From Paracoccaceae bacterium (GTDB lineage Bacteria; Pseudomonadota; Alphaproteobacteria; Rhodobacterales; Rhodobacteraceae), in contig DNSZ01000073.1 in NCBI GenBank assembly GCA_003500165.1, forward strand, positions 1 to 14,729: a DNA stretch of 14,729 bases, read 5' to 3'. Below are positions 8,194 through 14,729 of the stretch, in pieces (within the stretch, counting starts at the first letter, position 1; every line of letters begins with the position of its first letter). The position numbers and the translations under genes are program-made. The notes below the pieces were generated by a model that saw only the letters and a program-made list of their open reading frames with translations, searched no databases and was not told where the DNA came from.

Positions 8194-9270
8194 TTATCCA
8201 ATCTTCGCGCCCCAGAGAGACGTGTGATCGGCGGCGAAGTAGCCGTCGGCGACCCGGAAATACCCCTGCAGCTCGACGGTATCGCCTGCGGTCAGCGGCG
8301 CCATGGTCTGCAGCCAGATCGCGGTGGCGAGCGAGACGTGGGTGGCGGAGATCTCCCCGAAGGAGCCGCGGATTTCGGTGGTGCCGTTCAGCACCAGACG
8401 GCCCCGCATGCGCGCAGTCGTGCTGGCGTTGACCTTGTAGAGCAGCGTCGCACCGAAGAGGTAGGTGCCGTCAACCGGGGCCACGAAGCGGTTGTTGGCG
8501 GCGTCGAAGGCGCCCTGATCGTTGTAGTCGGTGTTGTTCAGGCCGATCTTCGTCCAGGTCCCGACGCCCACGTAGTTGTCGTAGTTCGTATACGCCTTGA
8601 AGCGGGGCAACCGGGGTTGATCGACGATGCCGGTGGCGTTGTCGACGCTCAGCCCGTCGAAGAAGGTGCTGCCGTCGGCCGAGACCGCGAGCCGGAAGCG
8701 GTCCGAGCCGAACAGCCCCACCAGCGCCTTGGTCACGAAGCCGGTCTGCAGCGTGAGCCCGAGATCGTCCCCCGCCGCCTCCTTGTTCATGGTGTAGAAC
8801 AGATCGCCCGTCCCGCCCTCGGCCACGGTCTTCGCGGTCCAGAGCGCCGCGTTCAGCTTGGCCGAGAACGGGTTCGAGGCATCCGCTGTCGTGCCCAGCC
8901 CCAAGAGCGCCATGTTCTGCAGCGCCGCGGGCGTGGTCCCGATCCAGCCCGCGCCGTCATAGACCAGCAGCAGCTCCTCGTCCTCGATCCACGCCCGCCA
9001 GCCGGTCCGCGGCGGCAGACGCAGCCAGGCGCCGTCCGTCCAGAGCGCGACGTTCAGGTCCCACCCCGCCCAGTCGCCCGTCGCGCCCGAGCCGACGATG
9101 TAGCGATCGCCATCGGCGGGGCTGATAGGCGGCGCAGTCAGGTCGCGATCGAGGACGGAAAGCTGAACGAGCCCGTCGAGGATCCGCAGCGCCTCGTTGT
9201 GGGTGACATGCTTCTGGGCCTGCGCCGCGAGGATGTACGGCAGCAGGAGATGGGTCGTGGCGTCGGACAT
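8194..9270 (-). CDS. Tail fibre-like protein: DUF2793 N-terminus and C1q-like C-terminal domain
   Basis: This is a probable receptor-binding or fibre protein of the phage tail, 358 aa. Residues about 3-90 match the DUF2793 pattern, with LLLPYILAAQAQKHVTHNEA at 8-27 followed by DGDRYIVG and WAGW elements; DUF2793 occurs in alphaproteobacterial phage tail genes. Residues about 125-215 look like a shaft or intermediate region rich in Gly, Ala and Leu. Residues about 222-358 have the beta-rich pattern of a C1q-like trimeric head, including RFVAPVDGTYLFGATLLY (261-278). No transmembrane segment is seen. It is the last gene of the tail operon, 10 nt after the stop of the large tail protein, with GAAGG 7 nt before its ATG. 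The assignment of DUF2793 is firm; the receptor-binding role is inferred from the domain order and position. Confidence 0.9.
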   Translation of the reverse strand: MSDATTHLLLPYILAAQAQKHVTHNEALRILDGLVQLSVLDRDLTAPPISPADGDRYIVGSGATGDWAGWDLNVALWTDGAWLRLPPRTGWRAWIEDEELLLVYDGAGWIGTTPAALQNMALLGLGTTADASNPFSAKLNAALWTAKTVAEGGTGDLFYTMNKEAAGDDLGLTLQTGFVTKALVGLFGSDRFRLAVSADGSTFFDGLSVDNATGIVDQPRLPRFKAYTNYDNYVGVGTWTKIGLNNTDYNDQGAFDAANNRFVAPVDGTYLFGATLLYKVNASTTARMRGRLVLNGTTEIRGSFGEISATHVSLATAIWLQTMAPLTAGDTVELQGYFRVADGYFAADHTSLWGAKIG

Positions 9271-9277
9271 GGGATGG

Positions 9278-9282
9278 CCTTC
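9278..9282 (-). promoter_or_regulatory. Ribosome binding site of the fibre-like gene
   Basis: On the - strand GAAGG lies 7 nt before the ATG at 9270 and overlaps the stop codon of the upstream tail gene (9281-9283). It fixes the start and indicates coupling between the two genes. Confidence 0.6.
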
Positions 9283-12200
9283 AGATTATCAGCGTCACAG
9301 CCTTGGGCGCCCCCCGCCCGACGAGGGCGGAGAGCTGGAAGATGCGGATGTCGAGCGTGTCGCCAGGATCGAGCGGACCGCCCCAATCGGCGGTCTGCTG
9401 GGCGGCCGTGTAGACCGCGCTGGTCGTGGTCGCGCTAAGCACCCGCTTCACGGTTGCGCCGTCCAGGATTTCCACCTCGTAGGCTTCGAGTTCCTCGGCC
9501 ATCGGCACCTCGAGCCCGCCCCAGCTGTCGGCGGCGAGCGCGCGGGACCGACGCGTCCAGCGGATCGTCAGGTCGCCGGGCGTCCGCGGCGTTCGCCACG
9601 GCTGCTCGACATGGGCGACCGAGAACGGCCGCAGCCCCACGCCCTGAGGCGTGAAGGATTGCGCGACATAGGTCTCGTCGCTGACCGAACGGCTGGCAGG
9701 GCCGATGCGCCAGTTCCACGGGATCCCAAGGTCGGCCTCGGCGATCGGCAGCGTTGCGAGGCTGTCGTCGAGCACCACGACCCGCGCGCCAGCAGGCGCC
9801 GGGTTGCCCATGGCGCCCTCGGTCCCGCGCTGGCCACGCAGGAGCCCGGTCAGACGATATCGACCCGGCGCCAGAAGCTCTGCCGCGCCCGCCTGCACGA
9901 TTTCCCAGACGCCGGGCGCGCTCTCGATGGCCAGCGCGTTGGCGCCGCCGAACATGGTCAGGTCGGTGACGCTCTCCAGCGTGCCGGTCATCAGATCGAC
10001 CACCAGCGCATTGCCGAGGTCGAAGCGCGAGGTGGGGCCTGCGAAGAAGTCGGAGACAAGAGCCCCGATCCGGGCGCGACTGCCGAACGTCGTCAGCAGC
10101 TCGAAGCCATCGGTCGACGGGCTGCGGAACACCGCCATCTCGCCCGGCCAGGGAACGGCGTGCGCGGCGACAAACGGTCGATGCGCGGGCTGGTCCTCGG
10201 TGAGCTGCGGCAGGTCCATCAGCACCGCATCCGGCGCGCCGAACACGACGGCCCGCGTCAGCGACGCCGCGCGGGGGTCGCCGGGTGGCAGGTCGTAACT
10301 CGCGCGGTCCTGGCGCACTGCCTCGATGCCGCGCGCCTCGGCGTCGGCGATGGAGACCAGCCGCAGATCGACCGTCCGCCCGTCATGCTCCAGCCGGATC
10401 GCGTCGGCCGGATCGAGCGCGAGCCGCGACGGCGGCAGACGGAACGCCGCCGTCTCGCGCCCCACCCACGCCTCCATCAGCGCACGGCGGCAGCGCCGCT
10501 CGGCCTCCTCGGGCGGCACCGCCATCGGGAAGGACTCGGACGCGATCCGGGTCGTGTCCACCGTGATGCGCCGCGCCTCGACGAGGGCCGCGTCGTAATC
10601 CTCGTCGGCACGGGCGACCTGCCATTTCAGCGCCTGCGGCAGTTCGGTCTCCTGGCCGCGCGTCAGTTCCAGCACGTCGCCCTCGGGGGCGGCGACCAGA
10701 TCGTCAGGCGCAAGGGTGGCGACGGAGGCCCGGCCGCGCATCACGAAGCGGATCACGCCTTCGGTTTCCACGGCGTCGAAGCCGAAGTGGCGCGACACCG
10801 TGGTGATCGAGGCGCGCGGGCTTTCCAGCGCCGTGATGGCGTAGCCCTCGACCGCGCCCCAGAGGCCAGTGACGTCGATCCGGTCCTCGGGCAGCCCGGC
10901 GCGCAGGCAGAGGTGGCGGACAAGAGCCGCCAGCGACACTGCCCCGAGCCGTCCGGTCAGCCAGTGGCCGAGCCGCCAGTTCGCCCCGTCCGTCCAGACG
11001 TCGGTCAGCGCCGGGAAGAACGGATAGGGCCGCGCGTCCCAGGTCCAGGCGGCGCATTCGGGCACATGCACCATGCGGCCGCCATAGACGGACGAAACGG
11101 GGTTGTTGGCGGCCTTGCCCCACCAGAGGTACGTCGCCTCCAGATAGGCGCGCTGGATCGCATCGTCCCGCCAGCCCCGCGAGAAATGCGGCGTGAAGCT
11201 CTCCGAGGACTTCGGGTCGAAGAACACATTGGGCTGGTTCGTGCCACGGTCGATTGCGGGACAGCCCAGTTCGGTGAACCAGATCGGCTTCGACTGCGGC
11301 GCCCACGCCGTCGGCGTCCCGCTCTCCACCCCGCCCGGACGGTTGTAATGCGGGTTCGACCACCAGGCGCGCAGATCCTTGTAGCGGAAGACCCACGGCT
11401 TGGCCGCCGCGCCATCAGTGATCGGAGTGCGCACCTGCGCCGAGCGATCCGCCGCGCTGGCATAGAACCAGTCGAAGCCTTCGCCGCCCGCGATGTTCGC
11501 CTGCAGGTAGGCCCGGTCGTAGATCGCGGGCCAGCCCTCGGCCGCGTCCGCGTGCTCGAACCCGTCGCGCCAGTCGGAGAGCGGCATATAGTTGTCGATC
11601 CCGACGAAATCGATCTCCGGATCGGCCCAGAGCGGGTCGAGGTGGAAGAACACGTCGCCGGTGCCGTCGCCCGGCTGATGCCCGAAATACTCCGACCAGT
11701 CGGCGGCGTAGCCGATCTTCGTCCCGGACCCGAGGATGGACCGCACATCCGCGAGCAGATCCCGATAGGCCTGCACCGCCGGATAGGCGCTGGCGCCCGA
11801 GCGGATCGTCGTCAGCCCCGGCATCTCGGTGCCGATCAGGAACGCATTGACCCCACCCGCCGCCGCGCAGAGATGGGCGTAGTGCAGCACCATGCGCCGC
11901 AGGCCCCAGTCGTCCGCCGCGCCGGTCCAGGAGACGGTCTCGCCCGAGACCGAGAAGTCGGACGGGCTTGCGCTGCCGAAGAAGTCCGCGACCTGGCTTG
12001 CCGCCGTGGCGGTCTTGTCGACGCTGCCGGCGTAACCCGGCGCCGGCGAGCAGGTGATCCGGCCGCGCCAGGGGAACGCGGGCTGGCCGGTCTCGGCCGC
12101 GTTGTCGGAATACGGGTTGGACAGGGTGTTGCCGGGCGGCACGTCCATCAGGATGAAGGGGTAGAAGGTGACCCGCAGCCCGCGCGCCTTCATCTCCTGG

Positions 12201-13249
12201 ATCGCCTCGACGACAGCGAAGTCCGCAGGCGTGCCGCCATAGACCGGCCGGTCCTGGTCGTCGCGGCTGACGAGGTGGGCCGCGGCACGCGAGACGCCGT
12301 TCACCGACCAGGTCTGCGGGCTCGTGGTCTTGGCCGACACTTCGACGCCCGGCCGGATCGTGCAGTCGCCCGCGCGCAGGTCATTACCGAACCAGGCGAC
12401 GACGAGGCTGACGCTCTCCACCTTCGGCGCCATGGCCTGCAGCCGGTCGAGCGCCACCACCATGTCGGCGGCGTCCGAAAGCGCGTTCAGGTTCTCAGGC
12501 GTCTGCGCCCCGCCGCTGCCCTTGCGGATGCCGGTCGTGGCATAGGTGAACTCGCCCGAGGCCGGGATCATCGTGACCGCCCGGGTCAGCCCCTCGGCGG
12601 TATCGGGATCGGCGAGCGGCCGGAAGACCTCGAAGGAGAGCTGCGGCAGCCGGTTGCCGTAGTTACCGAGCGGCAGGTCCTCGAAGACGACATAGGCCGC
12701 CCCGCGATAGGCCGGGGTGTTCGCGGCGCCCATCTTCGCCGCGATGAACGGATCGGCCGTCTGGCTCTCGTCGCCCGGATACCAGCGCCAGGTGATCCCG
12801 GCCGTGTCGAGGAGTTTCCCGTCTGCCCAGATGCGCCCGATGCCGGTGATCGGTCCCTCGCAGAGCGCCACGGCGAAGCTCGCGTAGTAGAGATACTCGG
12901 TCGCCTTGACCTTGCCGCCGCCTCCGCCGCCCTTGCCGCCGCCCTGCGTGGTGGTCTTGGTCTCCTCGCGGAAGTCGGTCGCCCAGATCACGTTGCCGCC
13001 CATGCGCATGCGGCCGTAGACGCGTGGAATCACCGCTCCTTCTGTCGAGGACGTGATCCGGAGGCTGTCGAGCCGCGGTCCCTCGATGCGCTGGGTGGGC
13101 GCGAGCGAGGAGACGATCCAGCTGTCGACCACCGAGCCAATGGTTGAGCCGACGAAGCCGCCGATGGTCGCGGCGCTCACGCCGAGGATGGTGCCGCCGA
13201 TCGACCCGCCAATGGCGGCGCCGGCCGCGCCGAGGACAAGTGTGGCCAT
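9281..13249 (-). CDS. Giant GTA TIM-barrel phage tail protein (RcGTA gp15-like, host-contact tail tip)
   Basis: This 1322-aa protein corresponds to the large tail-tip protein of Rhodobacter GTA and related siphoviruses, which forms the distal end that contacts the cell envelope. Residues 1-48 are hydrophobic and Gly/Ala-rich, like a glycine-zipper membrane segment. A Gly/Lys-rich stretch follows at about 103-114. Residues about 420-730 are the GTA TIM-barrel domain, with LIGTEM (E475), IDFVGIDNYMP (about 546-556) and WFTELGCPAID (E660), the strand-end glutamates expected of a glycoside-hydrolase-like barrel. Residues about 760-930 fit the phage tail_3 domain, and about 1000-1120 the C-terminal domain shared with rcc01698. 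The length is close to that of the family, so the gene looks complete. It starts 9 nt after the peptidase stop; the Shine-Dalgarno is weak. A long open frame on the opposite strand is a GC artefact. Confidence 0.95.
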   Translation of the reverse strand: MATLVLGAAGAAIGGSIGGTILGVSAATIGGFVGSTIGSVVDSWIVSSLAPTQRIEGPRLDSLRITSSTEGAVIPRVYGRMRMGGNVIWATDFREETKTTTQGGGKGGGGGGKVKATEYLYYASFAVALCEGPITGIGRIWADGKLLDTAGITWRWYPGDESQTADPFIAAKMGAANTPAYRGAAYVVFEDLPLGNYGNRLPQLSFEVFRPLADPDTAEGLTRAVTMIPASGEFTYATTGIRKGSGGAQTPENLNALSDAADMVVALDRLQAMAPKVESVSLVVAWFGNDLRAGDCTIRPGVEVSAKTTSPQTWSVNGVSRAAAHLVSRDDQDRPVYGGTPADFAVVEAIQEMKARGLRVTFYPFILMDVPPGNTLSNPYSDNAAETGQPAFPWRGRITCSPAPGYAGSVDKTATAASQVADFFGSASPSDFSVSGETVSWTGAADDWGLRRMVLHYAHLCAAAGGVNAFLIGTEMPGLTTIRSGASAYPAVQAYRDLLADVRSILGSGTKIGYAADWSEYFGHQPGDGTGDVFFHLDPLWADPEIDFVGIDNYMPLSDWRDGFEHADAAEGWPAIYDRAYLQANIAGGEGFDWFYASAADRSAQVRTPITDGAAAKPWVFRYKDLRAWWSNPHYNRPGGVESGTPTAWAPQSKPIWFTELGCPAIDRGTNQPNVFFDPKSSESFTPHFSRGWRDDAIQRAYLEATYLWWGKAANNPVSSVYGGRMVHVPECAAWTWDARPYPFFPALTDVWTDGANWRLGHWLTGRLGAVSLAALVRHLCLRAGLPEDRIDVTGLWGAVEGYAITALESPRASITTVSRHFGFDAVETEGVIRFVMRGRASVATLAPDDLVAAPEGDVLELTRGQETELPQALKWQVARADEDYDAALVEARRITVDTTRIASESFPMAVPPEEAERRCRRALMEAWVGRETAAFRLPPSRLALDPADAIRLEHDGRTVDLRLVSIADAEARGIEAVRQDRASYDLPPGDPRAASLTRAVVFGAPDAVLMDLPQLTEDQPAHRPFVAAHAVPWPGEMAVFRSPSTDGFELLTTFGSRARIGALVSDFFAGPTSRFDLGNALVVDLMTGTLESVTDLTMFGGANALAIESAPGVWEIVQAGAAELLAPGRYRLTGLLRGQRGTEGAMGNPAPAGARVVVLDDSLATLPIAEADLGIPWNWRIGPASRSVSDETYVAQSFTPQGVGLRPFSVAHVEQPWRTPRTPGDLTIRWTRRSRALAADSWGGLEVPMAEELEAYEVEILDGATVKRVLSATTTSAVYTAAQQTADWGGPLDPGDTLDIRIFQLSALVGRGAPKAVTLII

Positions 13250-13258
13250 TTCGGGGTC

Positions 13259-13693
13259 TCAGCGTTGCGGGAACAGGAAGGCGAAAGCGATGCGCCGCCG
13301 CCACGCATTGGTGAGCGGTTCCTCGATCACGCCGAGCCGCTCATAGCCGTGGAGGAGGGTGGCGGGGCCCGTCAGGATCCCGACATGCTTGGCAATGGCG
13401 CGGGGTTTCATGCGGAAGAGGACCAGCGCGCCGGGTCCGGCTGCCGCCGGTTCCACCTCGATCATCATGCGCCGCGCGCCCTCAGCCAGAACCTCGCGCG
13501 GGCCCGTCTCGCCCCAGTCGCGGCTGTAAGGCGGGATCGGGAACGGCTCGGGGCCGACGACCTCGCGCCAGACACCCCGTGCCAGCCCGAGGCAGTCGCA
13601 GCCGACGTCGCGCAGGCTCGCCTGGTCGTGGTAGGGCGTGCCGAGCCACGCGCGCGCTGCGGCGATGACTCTCTCGGGATCGGCCGGCGTCAC
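13259..13693 (-). CDS. NlpC/P60 family phage cell-wall peptidase (RcGTA gp14-like)
   Basis: This is a 144-aa cysteine peptidase predicted to cut peptide stems of peptidoglycan when the tail tip penetrates the envelope. The catalytic Cys lies in GCDCLGLARGVW (C34 within the DCLG motif), and the His is in AKHVGIL (H103); H115 in LLHGYE is another candidate polar residue. LGTPYHDQ (17-24) and DVGCDC are typical of the phage NlpC/P60 branch. There is no signal peptide, which fits delivery as part of the virion. The open frame extends further upstream, but the GTG at 13693 is chosen because GGAGG lies 6 nt before it and because it overlaps the stop of the DUF2163 gene by 4 nt (GTGA), which implies coupled translation. 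The extra upstream sequence would only be a shadow of that gene. The length agrees with the family. Confidence 0.93.
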   Translation of the reverse strand: MTPADPERVIAAARAWLGTPYHDQASLRDVGCDCLGLARGVWREVVGPEPFPIPPYSRDWGETGPREVLAEGARRMMIEVEPAAAGPGALVLFRMKPRAIAKHVGILTGPATLLHGYERLGVIEEPLTNAWRRRIAFAFLFPQR

Positions 13694-14574
13694 AGCACGC
13701 CTCCGTCGTGGCCGCCGTCCTTCGTCGCGTATCGGAGGATCGTGTCCTGGCCGGGGATGTGCGGGAAACCGCGGAAGTTGGCAGTGTTGGCGAACTTCGC
13801 CCCGCAGGTCTCGATGCGCTTGTCGCAGCCCGCGCGGATGGTGAAGGCATCGCCCTCGGCGATCGCAAGCACCGGCGCCTCGAGCAGGGTGAGGATCGCC
13901 ACGCCGTCCGTCACGTCGTGGCCCAGCACCTCGGTGCGTCGCCCGGCGTTCGCGCCGCTCGTCCATTCGACGGTGCCAAACGTGAACCAGCCGGACGTGA
14001 AGCCGCCGAGGCCCGAGGCGGTGAAGGCGCGGTCGCGCAGGAGATCAATGACGGCGCCGGCGCCCTTGTAGGACGAGTTCTCGAGATCGATGCCGCAGCG
14101 CACATCGCCGAGCGCGGCGTCGCAGGTCGCCTGGAACGTCCGCCCGACCGTCTGACCGAGCACATGCGCGAGCGAGCGGACCTCGGCGACGAAGGCCAGC
14201 CGCCCGCGCCGGATCTGGCCGATGGCCCCGCGCCGCATGAGCACGCGCTGGCCGGTGTCAGCCCAGTTCACGCGCCAGACCTCGACCTCGGCGTTATCCC
14301 AGCGGCCATCGAGGATATCGGTCTCGGTGATCCGGTCAGAGGTCAGCACGCCCTCGGCGTCCTGCGCATCGACCGACAGGTCGGAGCCGGAGCGAACCTC
14401 GGAGGCTGTCAGCCCGCTCTCGGGCTCGAAGTCGGTGCCGTCGAAGCTCAGCGTCCGGTCGTGCTCGGTGAAGCCGAAGGTGACGCCATCGGCGCGGGCG
14501 ATCCGCCAGCACCAGGCGAGCGTCGTCGTGCCCTCGTCGAGATGGGCCTGCAACGCCGGTGAGATGGATTTCAT
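13690..14574 (-). CDS. DUF2163 phage tail hub protein (RcGTA gp13-like)
   Basis: This 294-aa protein is the tail hub component that links the distal tail protein to the large tip protein. It carries the DUF2163 pattern: LAWCWRIARADGVTFGFTEH near 19-38, LDGRWDNAEVEVWRVNW at 88-104, and a conserved C-terminal stretch CGAKFANTANFRGFPHIPG (257-275). Five cysteines are present: C22, C151, C160, C250 and C257. The last four form two CX8C and CX6C pairs. Lambda gpL, the functional counterpart, binds a 4Fe-4S cluster through cysteines, so a cluster is plausible here by analogy. The ATG at 14574 is chosen because it overlaps the preceding stop as ATGA, has GGGA 8 nt upstream, and gives the family length; an in-frame upstream ATG at 14625 would add 17 unconserved residues. 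Confidence 0.95.
   Translation of the reverse strand: MKSISPALQAHLDEGTTTLAWCWRIARADGVTFGFTEHDRTLSFDGTDFEPESGLTASEVRSGSDLSVDAQDAEGVLTSDRITETDILDGRWDNAEVEVWRVNWADTGQRVLMRRGAIGQIRRGRLAFVAEVRSLAHVLGQTVGRTFQATCDAALGDVRCGIDLENSSYKGAGAVIDLLRDRAFTASGLGGFTSGWFTFGTVEWTSGANAGRRTEVLGHDVTDGVAILTLLEAPVLAIAEGDAFTIRAGCDKRIETCGAKFANTANFRGFPHIPGQDTILRYATKDGGHDGGVL
13700..13704 (-). promoter_or_regulatory. Strong ribosome binding site deciding the GTG start of the NlpC/P60 gene
   Basis: On the - strand GGAGG lies 6 nt before the GTG at 13693, inside the end of the DUF2163 gene. It decides the start among several in-frame candidates further upstream. Confidence 0.75.
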
Positions 14575-14729
14575 CGGCAGGTTCCCGTCATGCGGTCGTC
14601 GAGATCGGCGATCCAGTTCGCCCATTCCGGCGGCACTTCCGCGGCAGTCTCGGCAGGAGGCCGGGCGAGCCGCGCTTCGGCGTAGGAGGCGCAGCCCGCG
14701 TCACCACCGCCCATCGTTGCGGCGCAGCC
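14571..14729 (-). CDS. Small ORF at the right edge, possible lysis lipoprotein; 5'-partial
   Basis: The frame is open from the right edge for 52 codons and stops at 14571-14573, overlapping the DUF2163 start by 4 nt (ATGA). That overlap is the same coupling seen at the next junction and is the main sign that it is real. An internal ATG at 14714 would give a 47-aa protein. The readable product starts GCAATMGGGDAGCASYAEAR and ends WIADLDDRMTGTCR, with several Trp, Pro and acidic residues. The Gly-Cys at the edge could be the end of a lipobox whose signal peptide lies outside the window, as in outer-membrane spanins of the Rz1 type. I cannot confirm this. It is not the C-terminus of DUF2460, which normally precedes DUF2163 in GTA clusters. 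Confidence 0.55.
   Translation of the reverse strand, partial: GCAATMGGGDAGCASYAEARLARPPAETAAEVPPEWANWIADLDDRMTGTCR

Larger units (their letters stand above)
8194..14729 (-). mobile_element. Tail end of a GTA-related siphovirus prophage (partial)
   Basis: Five leftward genes with 4-nt overlaps or 9-10 nt gaps encode tail-tip components in the order DUF2163, NlpC/P60, giant TIM-barrel protein, fibre. The first three match g13-g14-g15 of the Rhodobacter GTA. The added fibre gene and a possible lysis ORF suggest a prophage rather than the canonical GTA, though a GTA-like cluster cannot be excluded. Head, terminase and integrase genes would lie to the right, outside the window. No att site is identified, so the left boundary is unknown and may lie beyond the defence-like operon. 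Confidence 0.7.

Noticed and set aside
8150..8200. A possible bidirectional terminator
   Set aside because: Only a 3-bp AGT/ACT pairing is present near 8170, with no GC-rich stem and no T run.
8131..9438. A 435-codon + strand frame across the fibre-like gene
   Set aside because: It overlaps the end of the HNH gene and is antisense to the DUF2793 protein. The translation is rich in Arg, Gly and Val without recognisable motifs.
9197..13147. A 1316-codon open frame on the + strand opposite the giant tail protein
   Set aside because: It lies almost wholly antisense to a clear tail gene, its product is Arg/Gly/Val/Asp-rich low-complexity sequence with no family pattern, and such frames arise from GC-rich codon bias.
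13694..13966. An upstream extension of the NlpC/P60 gene
   Set aside because: The extra 91 codons lie inside the DUF2163 gene and are Arg-rich. The GTG at 13693 has a perfect GGAGG and a GTGA overlap.
13708..14562. A 284-codon + strand frame opposite the DUF2163 gene
   Set aside because: It is antisense to a well-supported hub gene and its composition is that of a GC-driven shadow.

Overview
The window looks like chromosomal DNA of a GC-rich alphaproteobacterium, most likely of the Rhodobacterales. The main reason is the right half, a tail cluster in the order DUF2163 hub protein, NlpC/P60 peptidase, giant TIM-barrel tail protein, which is the order of g13-g14-g15 in the Rhodobacter capsulatus gene transfer agent (GTA) and in related siphovirus prophages. 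Codon usage is strongly GC-rich throughout. No tRNA, rRNA, CRISPR array, integrase, insertion sequence or att site is visible. No gene-free stretch longer than about 25 bases exists: the window is essentially all coding.

Left half (1-8168, + strand): four genes packed head to tail with gaps of 1-2 nt. They are a SNF2/RapA-type superfamily 2 helicase (probably entering from the left edge), a 1288-aa Eco57I/PglX-like N6-adenine DNA methyltransferase, a 262-aa very acidic protein of unknown function, and a 252-aa HNH nuclease of the HNH_2 type. The helicase plus large methylase resembles the DrmD-DrmMI half of class 1 DISARM. No DrmA, DrmB or DrmC follows the methylase; an acidic protein and an HNH nuclease occupy that place. 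I read this as a restriction-like anti-phage operon in which the methylase marks self, the helicase translocates or remodels DNA, and the HNH protein is the best nuclease candidate. The acidic protein may be a modulator. This functional assignment is inference from family and context.

Right half (8194-14729, - strand): five tail/lysis genes read leftwards. They are a small partial ORF at the right edge, DUF2163 protein, NlpC/P60 cell-wall peptidase, a 1322-aa GTA-TIM tail protein, and a 358-aa fibre-like protein with an N-terminal DUF2793 and a C-terminal C1q-like domain. The first junctions are 4-nt ATGA and GTGA overlaps, and the later gaps are 9-10 nt. This is typical of a single late phage transcript.

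The two operons converge with only 25 bp between their stop codons and no recognisable terminator. The defence-like operon therefore sits directly behind the last tail gene, a usual cargo position at the end of a prophage. The methylase gene shows internal composition change: an AT-richer stretch in its C-terminal specificity region (about 48% GC at 6061-6240, against roughly 65-70% in sampled flanking genes) suggests exchange of the recognition domain.
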